Numbered from the stretch's first letter, positions 47,736 through 60,379 are shown. The stretch: DNA of 64,000 nucleotides from Polytrichum commune (GCA_950295325.1 OX485807.1:250501-314500), one strand, 5' to 3'. Numbers and translations are program-made. The notes: generated from the letters alone by a model not told the origin.

Positions 47736-49095
47736 TGAGATGACTAACCCAAATATCATCAAGGCATCAACTAAAATCACAACGTATTACTCACCCATTG
47801 AATTGAAGTAGCTATGCTACCAATTAGGGGCCAAAAATAATTATCCCATTAAGAAATTAGCCTAATCAAATCAACCAATTTAGCCTCATCTACGTTAGAA
47901 ATGATGAGGAATTCAAGTTTTTTCAAATTTTAATTCCCTATAAATAACCATTTCTCAAGGATTTTCTCAAATACAAAATGTGTGAATCTTAGGTGAAGCA
48001 ACCATCAGCAACACCACAGCACAAAATCATTGCTGGTTAACACCCTCAAATCATAGATCAAAACTGGATGGAGGTCAACTATCCCTCTCCATAATAGATT
48101 ATTTCAATTTGACACTTATGACACAGTTGAAAATGAGCAACACTTTGTGTCGAGTGTCCCTTATATAACCCATTAGAGATAAGCTTCCATCAGTATTTGA
48201 GTAGCCTCCGTTGCTAATGTTAACTTGATGGTCCAATTGAAAGAGAAACGGAGGCTACTCAAACCTGATGTACTTTCAATACCTTTGACCTTTTAGCTTC
48301 CCGGACTTCCAAATACATTTCGTTTCAATTCATTCCAAGTTAAGTGACCCAAGTGCATCATCCAAACAAATTATGAAGCAAACTTTTGCGTTCAATTGTG
48401 TCCATGAAAAAACATATGTGATAGTAAGAAATACCTGGTACTCTTCAAAAATCTAGTATTTTTGCTGGTTTGTGTGCCTATGCCAACAGAAGGTCAATTT
48501 TAAAAAAATTATACCACACGCTCACCAATCAGTGTTATACAGGTATGACCTCTTCTTTTACACCATTCAGGTGTATACATAAGAAGGTTGTAGAAAATTG
48601 TAAATACAGACAGGGTAAAGGTATATGAGGATATTTCTACTTTTGACTGGTTTACATGCCAACCAAGAACCCTTAGACCTAGGTAAAATACCCTGCTGTC
48701 AACATCGGTATAAGGATAGTATGGACCGAAATAACGACTTGGATATGAAAAGATTCTCTCATCTCTTAATACTCACCAAGTCTCAATTTTCTGACCAGTC
48801 TTACAAATTTCAATCCGATCGTGTAGGTTCTTTAATACCCTTTCTCTCATCTATGGTGATTGAGAACCAACTCTGCACAAGCATATCATCAATATACACA
48901 GTTCTGAAACCAAGAAAAAATGGACAGCCATGCAGTCAAACTTCCATATAATCGTGATCACAATGGATGAGGTTATCGCCACTTCATGATGGAGTACAAA
49001 GGAACTTGTCCTTGCTTAAAGGAGAATTGTTACTCGAATAAAGCCCACTAGCAGTGCTTACTCCAGCTTACACATGCAGCTCGATGGAGCAGCAT

Positions 49096-49694
49096 TCAGT
49101 AAAAAATTGGGTAGGCATCAACCTTGTCAGGATCTTCAAACTTTTCAAGTTTACTATCTACAGCCTGGAAGCCATCTCAAAATAAAGTATATTGCAGTTG
49201 AAGGAAGAAAGGCCCTACCTCAAATCCTTCTCCGGAGCTTCTGAATTACATTTGTCCAAATTTGAGAGGACAAATGATGCAATACACATTTAGAAATAGT
49301 CCCATGCAGGTATCACCAGTAGAAACCCAGTAAATCAGTATTGTAGACCAGGATTACTGAAACTAACCCATTGCCAAATCGTAAATCTATCTAGGCAAAA
49401 GACATCGCACAAAGGGCTACATGGTGTAAGTTCTCTAGCACAACAAGATTTCCTCGAATTTACAGATGTGAAATGCAGACATACTGAATATTCTGCCACA
49501 GAATGTACCTTGACTTCAATCCCAATTGGATGAGGATAGCAATGTGAGATTTCCCCTTTAAGAGGCCCCTCGAGCATGTCTAAAACTCCTGAGGCAACTT
49601 CCATCCATGAATGAAGGGACTGATCAAACAAACTGTGTGGAGTGCAAAACTTACTTGGTGCAGGTGGCAGGTCTTGGAGTCCATATTGGCTGGA
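49096..49694 (-). pseudogene. Two exon-like blocks of an unrecognised gene (terminal exons, or decayed)
   Basis: Block 1, 49694-49509 (186 nt, 62 codons, phase 0 at both ends), lies between CTTTCCATAG and the donor GTCAAG|GTACAT. It contains SLHSWMEVASGVLDMLEG and SHCYPHPIGIEVK. Block 2, 49164-49096 (23 codons), follows CTTCCAG and reads AVDSKLEKFEDPDKVDAYPI then FY and TGA. Joined, they give a smooth protein C-terminus. Reading further upstream in frame, protein-like sequence (GRPASSLFSEGVD) continues but is broken by TGA and TAG before block 1, so either an intron boundary lies there or the locus is a pseudogene. No family recognised and no convincing upstream exons found before the BRN-like gene on the same strand. 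Confidence 0.35.
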
Positions 49695-51112
49695 CTATGG
49701 AAAGTATCAGTCTACTCCTTCCGAGAATAGTGAAGAGGCAGGTCTCCCATCAAAACCTACAAGCAGGAAAACACACTACCCTCTCAGAACAGTTCCTCAA
49801 AACGTTTAGAATCACTAAGAAAAGAATACACAGGCTTATAGTTTGTCTCAACTCAGTGCATTACTACTGATAACCAGAGGAACCAAATCATCTCATCTAC
49901 CAAGAAAATACAAGAAAAATTAGTATATGACTACCTAAAAGACCATAAGAACCAATGCATGCAAAAAAAAGACAATCAATAAAAAAAAACAAAATGAACA
50001 GGTTAGTGGACTACACAGACACCACTTGCAGGTACAAAGCACTTGGTACCTGGCAACATCCGATGGCCACCAAAAACGAGTCTCCCTAACAGAGGGATAA
50101 ACGGAACGATACGTGGACATCATCATTACAGCTGTAACATCATTACAAAACCCTGTAACACTTCTGCTGGGAGACACACACACAGATCACACACCACTGC
50201 CGTTCACACAGGCTACAAAAACACACATCCATGCACAGCGGTGCAAACTCTGCTTCTTGTGTGTGCACCTTCTAAAAGTGAAAAGGCAACCCTCAAGCTT
50301 GAATTGAGGATGCTTGAGGCAACATGAACCATGCAGGTCACTTCAACAAGCTTAGGACCCCATCACAGCCTGCTTACAATGAACGACAGTCAAAGGCAAA
50401 CAAACTTCTCTGGAAGGAGAAAGGAAACTCCACATGAACATAGAAAGTCGCCATCACACATGAAAAACTGCTGAACATCTTACAACATAAGATACAGAAT
50501 GACAGTATGACCATTAGTTTACCTACATAGTTTACATAGTGTACTAGCTCACCTATTCAGTCAACCTGATTCTACTTTAGCTGGTACAAAAAAGTTGAAA
50601 TCCTCAAAAGGAAACTCTGTGTCTGGACAATGATGTTTCAAATAGTAAAGTTTAACTGTACACCTATATTCAATGTATTCTACAAAATAAAGAGTAAGTA
50701 AATAGAATGTCCTGACCATAAACAGTAGTCAACAAAGGTTATGCAGAGCAAGTCCACTGTAGACCTCATCTTATGGTATAAGCATGAAATCACTTTTGGC
50801 ACACAAGGCTGACTACAACAGAAGCACACAGTGGTGAACACAACTGGAAAATGGTAATTGATCCTGAACTTTGAAACTCTCTAATCGGCCATAAATGGTA
50901 CATTTCACAGGGGGCGCTATACTTGCACCACATAGTACAATAAAGCAAACAGGCTTGCTTGAATTGGAAAAAGCTGTTTTCCCCACCTGCGAGTATGATT
51001 GGTGTTGGCGCTTGCTCAACGGTTCAATTAGATTGCCAGCCCAACTATTTTCCTTGCATGCACCCTCTACTGTGCAGATCTACACTTTGTAGCAGACAAC
51101 CCCTGTACTTTC
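49695..51112 (-). other. Downstream region of the BRN-like gene, probable 3' UTR in part
   Basis: Not repetitive like the deserts and somewhat gene-like in composition, but no frame could be joined with confidence. The block 50183-50045 on the minus strand (containing ETRFWWPSDVA, ending GTTGCCAG|GTACC) might be another exon of the locus at 49.1-49.7 kb. The first several hundred bases below 51113 are likely the 3' UTR of the BRN-like gene. Confidence 0.35.
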
Positions 51113-54100
51113 TCAATATGGTTTGCTTTGCTTAGTATCCCGCTTGAGTTGAACTTTTAATCGTTTCCCACTTAGTTGAAACCCATTCATCACATTAATA
51201 GCCGCTTGAGCTGCTTCAGGAGTGTCATAACTCACAAAACCTGCGACATATAGAAACCACCTCATTGATAGAGAAAACTATGGACTAAAAGCAAAAATAG
51301 GAAGACAAGTCTAGAAACGTCAAGCTAAGATTACCCATACACAAGTCTACTCCTATGTAAGTCATAGAATATACCAACAAGAAAGTTTAAGAAGGTTAAG
51401 GTTGGTACCAAAACACTTGCTCGCTCCAGTGGTTTTGTCAACAAAGACTTTCGCACTGATAACATTACCAAATGACGAGAATGATGTAGACAGCTCCTGA
51501 TCACCAAATTCAGGTGGTATGTGATATATGAACAGATTTGCTCCTGCTGGACCTGCAAGAAGCTCACAAGAAGCAAACCCATATTTCACTACAACTTCAA
51601 GACCAAAACATCCCAACCTTTACATCCCACCAAAAACATAACAAGGCTCATGATAACAGCCAGACTACACATCAACTTTCAGAATTGATAACTCCCTAGG
51701 ATCATGGTCATACACAGATATAGTAATAGTTGCAGACCTTCAGTTTGAGGACCCACACTGGTCCGGACAGCAGCAGCAGCTGCTTGTGCAGGATTCATGC
51801 CTATGACAGAAGGAACGAGTGGGGTAGGATAGGATTGGCCTTGAGGTCCCATCATCTGTCCCTGGTAGGGGATCTGGTATTGCTGCCCAGCAAAAGCATA
51901 TGTTGGAGGCTGCATGGGTGCATAAGTGGTAAGATCTGGTTGAGTTCCAGGAATAGCAGTAGGCAGGCCCACCATGCCTGGCTGTTGTGGATAGGCCATG
52001 ACTCCTCCATAGTTGCTCATTGGCTGCAACAGCAATGATTTTACTGAGTAAAAGTTTTGACAAGTTTCAACCAGTTGCAACAAGAAGAGAAAGATTCTCA
52101 TATGCCTGCTGACCATGACCCAGAAACACGTCACTAAGCCAGAATAAACAGTAAACCCCCAATAAGTAAAATTTTCAACAAATTAAGTATGTCAATAATG
52201 GTAGAGGAGAACCTGATAGGAATAACCATTATAAGGAGGTGGTGCCGGAACATAGCCCATTGGAACAGCACCAAATAATGATGGCTGCTGCCCGGGAATG
52301 GGAGGAGAAGACACGGCTTGAGCTTTTTGCACTTTGCGTGCTTGTCTCTCTTTCTCAGTGTCAGCCCACTTGACCACCAATGCTGATGGAGAGCCCTAGA
52401 AAGTTATCATCACACAGATACCAAATGTGAGTGTGTGTTCACTGAATTATCTTAAAATTCCACTTGAACTCACATAAGAACTGAACAATTCCGGTCATAA
52501 ATTTAATAAGCCAACTACCCATATTTCCTTTGCAATGGCCTACACAAGAAAAGAAAAACAATGGCTTCTGGTGTGACAAAGTCAATGAAAGAAACTGCAC
52601 TGCAAATAGTACCTCCATTTTGTGAACTCCATTTAGGGCTTCAATTGCAGCAATAGCTTGTTCTTTTGTCTCATACTTCAAAAATGCACAACCTGTGAAC
52701 ACCAAGTGCACCATGAGCAATGAAAGCATATCAAAGGAACAGAACAGGAGCATCAATCTACGAGGACAAATGTCGTTTTAAAAAGGATAAGCTGAAATTG
52801 AGGGAAACTTCATTAAGCCATTGAAATGGATCCCCAGGCATTCTTGGCACAAATGAAGGACTAAAAGTCTGGCATCAAACCTGATGTAAAGCATTTGCCT
52901 TCCTCATTTCCAGAGGATTTCAAAGACCAAGTTCCTTAGAATAATAACCTCAATTTAAGGACAGTGCTGGGGTTATAGATGGAAATGTATGGAAATAAAA
53001 CACTGCCTCTTATAGAGTGGAAGCGCTGAATATTTTTATTCATCCATTATACTCGCCCATAAGAACCAAAAGGAAGGTGTCTAACGCACTAAATATATCA
53101 CAACTGGGTGAGCAGCGTCGAGACATGTAACACACCAGACTCAAGGCAATCCATATTATATTATATGGCTACTGGAGTGAGATGCATGGTGAAAGCATCC
53201 AGATAAATTTGTTGCAATTAATTAAATGAATAAGATTTAAATGCAGTGTAATTTGCTGCTGATCTAAGACACTGCAAGTCACTTGCATACGAGCTTACCT
53301 TTGCTAGTTGGCTGTGAGCCTTTGATAACTGACAGCTCCTTGATTGTTCCATATGGAGAGAAGACCGCCATGACATCTGCCTTTGATGCTCCCTTTGGTA
53401 GCATGCCAATAAACAACTTGTGCTCTGCCCACCATTAAAGCATATCAGGTAGGAATCATAAAATTATATTTTCCAAACAACATCATCTGTATACTTCTGA
53501 TGCATATTGATGGAGGACAACATAAACAGGCCACAGAAAAAAAATTAAGAGGTTTATGGTCACACAGCTCATCGTGTTGTCATTGCAATCATTACAAAGT
53601 GCACAACTGTGATGACAAGTTACCTAATCTCTCCATCTCGCCGTCTGCATATTTCACCTGCAATGGACTAGCCACCTGGTCCAGACAACTGCATCAGTAC
53701 AGCAAGAAAAGCAGCTTTGCTTACAGAGTAAACAGTATCATAGGATTACACAAAGATTGCACATGTAGGGCTGGACTTCTTTCCACTTTATAACACACGC
53801 ACATCAGTAGGAGGTCAAAGAGAAAGTTGATGAGTGCATTCTAATTACAGGTGCTAATGGAGGTAGAAAGTGGTGCCCAGTCTATGACTACTAACAACAT
53901 GAGGACGCTCTATTTTTCAATCCGCTACAAAATAAGAGGGGAGTATAAATCACAAAATGAGCAGTTAGATAGGCCTAACCGGCTGGAGAGTCCGCTTGTT
54001 GTGAAAAATCTCAATGGCATTGTCAGCCTCTTGTCTTGTTGTATATGTGAGGAAACAGCAACCTGAATGCGTAATGAGAATAGTTGTTAAGGATTGAAAT

Positions 54101-54820
54101 GCTCGTCATAACCTAATTATGACGTTCCTGTCAGGTGTAGTCACCATTCACCACTTAATCCCCATACCAGGAACAAAAGAGAGCCAAGGGCATAAGAGCT
54201 CTGCACTTAAAATCAAGTCATATTTATGGCTGCCACATTGTGTCTCCTTCCAAAGGCATTAGATGTGCCCGGTTGTAGGAATGTAGCTTCCTATAATCCA
54301 GCAGGTCGAGATTTATATGGTGAAGTTATGTGACCGATTTCAACGGTAAACAGACATTTGATGCTCGGAGAGAACATTCAAGAGCGTTAACCACGCTCTT
54401 GGTATATAACTTGAGCTACCTCGAGAAAGGATGGATCGAGCTAGAGAAGGCACAGCGTCAATTTTCTACTTCTCAACGATAGAAAATTGCTAAAAGTGCA
54501 TCATATGCTCCCAGCCAAGATCTCGCAAACCCATTGAACTCATCCAGCCTTGACGCATTTCTTAAAGAGTTGTAGGAGAAGAAAAGGTCTTAATATACAA
54601 AAAATATGCAACAAGTTTCTGCAAAAACTAATGCACCAACAAACATACCTCTAGACTGCTTTGTAAGCTTATCCTTGATAATATTAATCTCGTACACAGT
54701 TCCAGCTTCTGCAAACACTTCAGCCAGCTGTTGCTCAGACATCTGCTTCGGCAGCTGCCCAACAAACAGTTTCACCGAGTCTGGCCCCCGACTCGTCCCA
54801 TTTTCCATCACACCCTCCAT
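51113..54820 (-). CDS. CELF/Bruno-type RNA-binding protein, BRN1/BRN2-like, three RRMs
   Basis: Cytoplasmic or nuclear mRNA-binding protein; Arabidopsis BRN1/BRN2 bind SOC1 mRNA 3' UTR and lower its stability. Exons in transcript order: 54820-54649, 54062-53980, 53675-53624, 53424-53299, 52692-52613, 52395-52213, 52023-51738, 51552-51409, 51240-51113; 1254 nt, 417 aa, all phases consistent and all donors GT. RRM1 (about 16-95): RNP2 [12 protein letters not shown]1 RGCCFLTY. RRM2 (about 104-185): RNP2 [12 protein letters not shown]1 KGCAFLKY, followed by [16 protein letters not shown] Pro/Gln/Met/Ala-rich linker runs from about 200 to 325. RRM3 (about 330-408): [28 protein letters not shown], ending [15 protein letters not shown]. 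The divergent linker with conserved RRM3 is the usual CELF layout. ATG 54820 is preceded in frame by TGA. CTGAGCAG just upstream may be an acceptor of a 5'-UTR intron. Confidence 0.95.
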
Positions 54821-56470
54821 AGCTGCTCAGCAGGGAACATAAGATATCAAAAATAATGCAAATCTCCTGCGTGTGATAAATCAGTAGTAGATCAATTTGT
54901 AATGTTCTCCCAAAGACACATATTTTCGCAAGCAGGTTAAGAAATTGTCAGAAACCAACAAGTTAAACTTCCATCATTCAATAAAACAATAACCAAAACC
55001 AGAGGCATATCATAGGCAATCGAGGAAAATGTTTCGGTTGTTCCTCAGACATCGGTAGTTCGTCATGAACTCGTACTAAAACAACCTCAGGCGGAAGCTT
55101 CCACCACCTCGCTCCTAAACTGATCAAATCGACGCGATTCCACTAGTAACACAATTCATGGCAACGTTGACAAATTCTTCCCAGATGCAGACCAAAGTGA
55201 CAGGATTAGACACCAAAAATAATAATAAAGAGTAACCTTGGAAACCTCCAATGCTCTCTCTGACTTGCATCCCATCCCCGTCAATCTGACAGGAGGCATG
55301 TCCAGTACACAAGCGACATAGTCACTGGTGTAGGATGTATCACAACTCAATTTTTCTATAAGCTTCAATGGCACGCGCGCGCAAACACACAACACCTGTA
55401 CGAGATAGCTGGTGTATAAAATCTGCCTATCAGGATCGCTGAGAGAACCAGCAGAAGCTACTCACATCGGGAGTCTACACCCAAAGAGCACAACCAGTAG
55501 TCTTACTTCCCAAGACTCTTAACTCCACTCAAGAATACTAAACTCACTCGAGAAAAAGTGTAAAGAAACTCCTACTCGTTGCACTTGTCTACTAGATTCC
55601 AGCCGTTAAATACAGCTACACAAAACCTCATCCCCGACCCTCCCCCCCCCCCTTGCAATTCCTCCCTACTTACACAGCCTGCTGCCCCGCCAGTAAGACA
55701 ACATAAAATCAATCACATACACACAAATACTCACACAAGAACACACCAAAAACCTACTTGTTCTTCACAAAGAGCTCGCCGCCTCTCCTCTCCACTCCAG
55801 AAAACAAGGACGAGCAGCAGCGCCAAAACACACCACCCAGCTGTTGAAACTCTCGGAAAGAAAGCTGAACTCTCTTCCTCGAAGCTCACACAATCACTTG
55901 ACACTCACTCACTCACCCCGACGAAAGGCACAGACCAGTCCCGTTCCGTCCGGTTTCGTCCCGTTTCCGTCTGCGCGGAAACCGGCAGCACACTCTTCCC
56001 AGTACGAGCCCACGGAAGCCTAATAATCGCGCCCTCTGCCGATCCGACACAGACGCAGCACTAGCAGCACTCTAATAACCCCAGACTTAGGTGCCCAGAA
56101 ATCGGGAAAAATAGGTGCAAAATTCGGGAAAATTTGTGAAAAAGCTCGGAAAATTCGTACAACAGACGACAGCAGAGAGACCTGCGAACCTGCGAGGGTC
56201 GGCCCTGATGTCGTGAGTAGGGCGAGGCCAGAGCGGCAGCGAGAAGTGAGAGAAGAGCCAGACTGGCAAACGCTCTTCGAGACTCGGGGGTTAGGGTTTC
56301 CGTGAGAGAGACGAAGTTCCCCAAGCGTTCTCGGAGAGTTCCCTATGTGCAATATTGAGTCCTCGTGTTGTTCTTGAGAGTTCTCTGGCTTCGCTCTGGT
56401 TCCCTCGTGCTCCCCAGGGTTCCCATCCCGCTGGCTCATTTGTCGGCTTGCGGGCAGATCCATGTGGACT
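54821..56470 (-). promoter_or_regulatory. 5' leader and promoter region of the BRN-like gene
   Basis: On the transcribed (minus) strand, 55500-56450 is GT/AG-rich; this kind of compositional bias is usual near plant transcription starts. The long frames here (55579-56064 plus, 56020-56463 minus) are products of that bias. A telo-box lies at 56291-56299. Exact start site and TATA box not assigned. Confidence 0.4.
56291..56299 (-). promoter_or_regulatory. Telo-box (AAACCCTAA on minus strand)
   Basis: TTAGGGTTT on the plus strand, about 1.47 kb upstream of the BRN-like start codon, in the putative promoter/leader. Confidence 0.3.
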
Positions 56471-56475
56471 GGGTC

Positions 56476-56614
56476 CCAGAGAGGATCATGTTCTCAAATA
56501 GTTCCCTCCATGTTCCCAATTTGTTCCCGTCTTGTTCCCGTTGATACCATGTGATGGTGTACTTTCAGGTACACCAAGCATGCGGAGATGATGATGATGA
56601 TGATGATGATGATA
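56476..56614 (-). repeat. LTR-end and primer-binding-site-like junction, with GAT microsatellite
   Basis: Read on the minus strand, ACACCATCACA is followed directly by TGGTATCAACGGG (56549-56537). TGGTATCA is the usual start of an initiator-Met-tRNA primer-binding site in plant retrotransposons, and the sequence before it ends in CA as an LTR does. GGGAAC then repeats four times. A GAT repeat (56587-56614) lies in the LTR-like side. A related junction is at 57254-57350. No gag or pol frame is present. Confidence 0.35.
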
Positions 56615-57052
56615 GGAGTGAGCTTTCTCAAAAATTCAAGATACAGTTCGTGAGTTGGGTTCACTGAGGTGCCTAAAGTGAATTTCCACGTCATCTTTTA
56701 AGAGGTTCCAACCAATCACGGGATGACATTTGAGAATTGTTTTCAGCAATGTGAATGAACTTACACATACTCTGATCTACATGTAGTGTAGTGCAGCTGA
56801 TTTGGTGAAATTTACTATTGTGGATAAGAATGCGGAATCTATGGCACCATTTCATTCGAATTCTGGTTTTTTTCTTTCAGAGCGTTTTTCCTAGTGGCTT
56901 CAGTCACAAAACCTGTGCAAATTATGATTGACTCCTTCAGCTTTGTTTTCAAAACATAGTTTTACAATATTACAAGAAAACCATTTGAATGAGTACCGTA
57001 TGGTGGCTAAAGTTTCCCGCTTGCGACAGAAAGGTATCCACTGAGAATTGGA

Positions 57053-57056
57053 ATAT

Positions 57057-57105
<49 letters not shown>
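57053..57105 (+). repeat. Compound TA and GA microsatellite
   Basis: About 9 TA units followed by about 17 GA units. Confidence 0.95.
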
Positions 57106-57107
<2 letters not shown>

Positions 57108-57214
57108 TTTTGTTGTTTTTTCATCCCATTGAAGGACTTTAGACTCCTCTGCAGTCCTCGTGTTGCTTTAAATCAAATCCTTTCTTTTTAAGTATGAAAT
57201 CTTTGGGTTATAAA

Positions 57215-57425
57215 ATAGTTTTTGAAATCCACCTTTTTGATGGATGAATTTATGTGGATTGTGTTCCCATAGAGTTCCCATAATGTCCCCCTTATATCTC
57301 CCTTTCGGGAGCCACGTGATGGTCTCCTTCTCGGGTACAACAAGCATCTACACAACGAAAGTGATTGTCCAGTGGTGAGAGTTTCCAATTGACCACATGA
57401 ACTCATCCATCGTGGAAGCAAGGAT
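57215..57425 (-). repeat. Second junction-like copy, bounded by TIR-family end motifs
   Basis: Contains GTGATGGTCTCCTTCTCGGG then TACAACAAGCAT, matching 56551-56580 (GTGATGGTGTACTTTCAGGT then ACACCAAGCAT). The bounds GATGGATGAATTTATGTGG and CCACATGAACTCATCCATCG are inverted relative to each other and resemble the TIR element ends. Confidence 0.4.
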
Positions 57426-57892
57426 CGTTATTTTTGGGTTAAAAACACTACCCTAAGATGTATTTTTTGTTGTGTTTTTTTACTTAGGCTAGATGGGTAA
57501 ATTTACAAGCTTGTTGGGTGGTGATTTGTGGTCCCACCGGAATACTACTTAGGAAGCAGGTTTGCTTTCAATGAAACTTATGTGTGTCTTGTATAAGGGG
57601 GAAGGCTAGTGTGTTGGCTTGAGTTGGTTGCTCAAAGTCACATTGGGTAACTTAACATACATGATATATCTCACAATTCAGTACCCTAGTCCCATGATGA
57701 TGGCACCTTTGACACTCAATAATTCATTCTTGAATCAAAAAGTGCAATGTGACACATACCTAGTGATTGAACTGCATGAAACATTGACATGACACAAAAA
57801 AAAAATATACATTAAGTAGAATTTGACATGCAAAGTGCAAACTTGCCATGGTGACATGCTACCCGTTTTTTATTAAATAACCTTCCACAATG

Positions 57893-58235
57893 ACTACACT
57901 AAACATGATATTTAGTGTCACCAATTCTAATTGTCTTGCCCAATACTAATTGTAAACTGCGGCATCGTGTCACCAACACTGAATGTAAACCCAACATTAT
58001 TTATCATTCCTTGTCAATTTTGGGGGGGATTACATATTTACAACTTTGCAATTACTATCACTTACAAAGTGATTTTTTAACCAAATTTCAATCATCCATG
58101 ACAATATTTCATCACAAGTTGTTGACAAGAGAAGGTAGGGTTTTGGCCAATGGATGAACTCATCCATCATCCATGACAATATTTGCAAACTATTCATAAG
58201 AAGTGTCATCCAAAAAGTTACCATAGTGACATTAA
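57893..58235 (-). mobile_element. Inverted partner of the 23613-23990 element
   Basis: The reverse complement follows the same order as the first copy: AATGTCACTATGGTAAC, GGATGACACTTCTTATGAAT, GGATGATGGATGAGTTCAT, TTGGCCAAAACCCTA, CAACTTGTGATGAAATATTG, TCATGGATGATTGAAATTTG, and GGTGACACTAAATATCATG at the far end. Its other end is truncated or replaced by (TTTTTAT)n-like sequence (58237-58266 on the plus strand). Confidence 0.75.
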
Positions 58236-58436
58236 AATTTTAAAAAATAAAAAATAAAAAATAAAAAACTTGTTTACCAACTATTGGTTGATACACTAGA
58301 AGATATCGAATGTACATAATCGTCATTACCTTTATGTTTGGCATCCTTGGAATCACTCTCTCTCTCATATAAAACGAAAATAATTGCTAATACTTAAGAT
58401 TCATTCTTGTAGAATATGGTGTTATTAGATCATCAT

Positions 58437-58463
58437 TATTTTATTTTATTTTATTTTATTTTT
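58437..58463 (+). repeat. TTTTA pentanucleotide repeat
   Basis: About five TTTTA units. It resembles a reversed (AAAAT)n tail, but no SINE body is recognisable to its right. Confidence 0.85.
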
Positions 58464-58904
58464 CTCATACATTATCACTTGATGTTACAAATACCAATTT
58501 TGAAACAATAATGGTATAGATATTAATTCTCATGAAATATGTATCTAAGACTTGGTGAGCCCCTTAGGCCTCCACGGATTTAGAGCCATGAAATCGTAGT
58601 ATCTACATATATTCATGCATTAGGAAGGTGAAACACAACAAACTATTTTAAATTTATCTTCCAATGATCCAAACATCATAAATGGCATAAGAAACATTGA
58701 CTTAATCTAATGAAGTCGGGTTGAAATATATTCATCAACCCATGATGATCAAGTCAACATCAACACCACATAGCTCAAGCCGTGACATGTGATTTAGATT
58801 GATGAAAATAAGCCCATGCAATCATGCACCCATGAGGATATTTAAAATAATTGTATCCACCCCAACCAATGTTGAACGTGGAGAGAATATGTGGTTAAGA
58901 ATAG

Positions 58905-59275
58905 ACTGATGATTATATAAGATAGATGGACCTAATACGGATGTTTTTTCTCTATGCACCTACTTCTAGTAAGATATGAACACATAATAAACACAAGGTG
59001 ATTAGCAAATCCGCATTTTGCATGTAGCCATTTGCTTCATAATTTTCTAAATTCGTATGAATATCTTATTTGTTACCAAAGTGAAGAATATCATGCTCAT
59101 TAAGTGGTCATATAGGTCCCCTCAAGTATGTTGACTATTGAACTTATAACATTTGATATAATTTGAGCATGTAGTCAAGTCTCTTTTACATACATGTCTT
59201 TCCAATATACGTTCTTAGATCCACACCTACAACATAACACTCAAACATAAGCATCCAAATCGGATAATGTTTTGT
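58905..59275 (+). repeat. R1 dispersed repeat, copy g (near full length)
   Basis: Landmarks GATTAGCAAATCCGCATT, TTCGTATGAATATCTTATTT, TATCATGCTCATTAAGTGGT, CATATAGGTCCC, GTTGACTATTGAACTTATAA, TTTGAGCATGTAGTCAAGTC and TTAGATCCACACCTACAACA. Confidence 0.65.
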
Positions 59276-60379
59276 TTCTTTTTATAATCCATCGTTCTAG
59301 TGTTTTTCCTTGAAACTTCCGTGCCTGAGCCAGGTGGACCACATAAAATACATAAATAAAAAATGTTACCGGACATTGGAATTTTGGAGTTGGGTTAATT
59401 TAATATTTCAAAGTTGTATTATGCCACTACGTTGAATTGGGAATAAGTAGCAAATGATCATGTCATCTAATAGCTTGTAATTATGTGACCTCGAATAAAA
59501 ACCCACTACTTTGACTTTTTTTATTGCCTAAAAGAGGTGTTCTGCCAACCCTTAAATGTAATCCTTATGATAGATGTGTTGTCTTCCATATACCCTTCCT
59601 AAACAACCACGTTGGAGCCTAATGAAAGCTCAATTGTGCCAATTAGCGCCCTTCGCATTCCATAATCATTTGGGCAACCATCAAGCCGGGTTTAGGGCTT
59701 GAAGACATGTTCAGACCTTGGGCCCACTATGTTGGACCTTGCCAAGTACATGCTAGGTATATCATTCAACACTCCAAACTCCACCCCCCCCCCTCCTAGT
59801 AGGTAATATTCAACATTACATTCAACCTAGGTGTTGGAAATTATGATAATAAATAAACATTATAATCTATGATGCATAGACCGATATTAAGTTCACACAT
59901 ACATGAAATGTACATGGGCAAGTATAAATCAATAACAATGTTTATTGGCACTATTGTTGACAAGCAGTCCCCATGTCATCCACACTATCAAATTCATACC
60001 TCAAAATATGAATACATACAAATGTCCAAAAAATTCACGGGTAGATCACTTAGTGCATTTTAAAAACGACGTGCGGCATAATATAGAGAGGATTAAAATC
60101 ATTTGAAATAAAAATTATAAAGGAATTCCAAATAATGAAGGGGCCATTAAATGTAGACAATCCCATTATAAGTAAGTTAGATGGACATAAAACGTGGACC
60201 ATTATTTTTTTGTAAAATTAATATAGGGGCTAAAGATAAGGATCCTAGAAGGTATGTTTAGTATGCTATGTAAATGAGTTTAGGACTCACGGGGATGGAT
60301 GATAATTGGGATTTCCGTCTGTCGAATCTAAATTGTAAATTCTAAACCCGCTTTACTATGCTCTGTGTTTTTGGTCACT

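Larger units (their letters stand above)
41886..49095. other. Repeat-rich intergenic region
   Basis: No recognisable gene. Contains R1 copies (44030-44180 partial, 46925-47200), R4 (44341-44840), a 22-bp tandem repeat, two TIR elements, a SINE and a tRNA-like relic, all listed separately. The stretch 43.5-44.0 kb is GC-richer with short imperfect repeats (CTTCCCTTCC, CTCAAGCTCAAGCTCAG) but has no frame worth calling. The stretch 47.8-49.0 kb shows nothing definable. Confidence 0.5.

Noticed and set aside
55579-56064. 161-codon plus-strand frame
   Set aside because: Pro/Thr/Ser/His-rich product of a CA-rich strand opposite the BRN-like leader; no domain, and the real gene is on the other strand.
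56020-56463. 147-codon minus-strand frame upstream of the BRN-like gene
   Set aside because: No homology pattern; it includes repeat sequence and lies in the probable leader/promoter.
58437-58463. Possible reversed SINE tail
   Set aside because: No box B or SINE body is recognisable in the sequence to its right.
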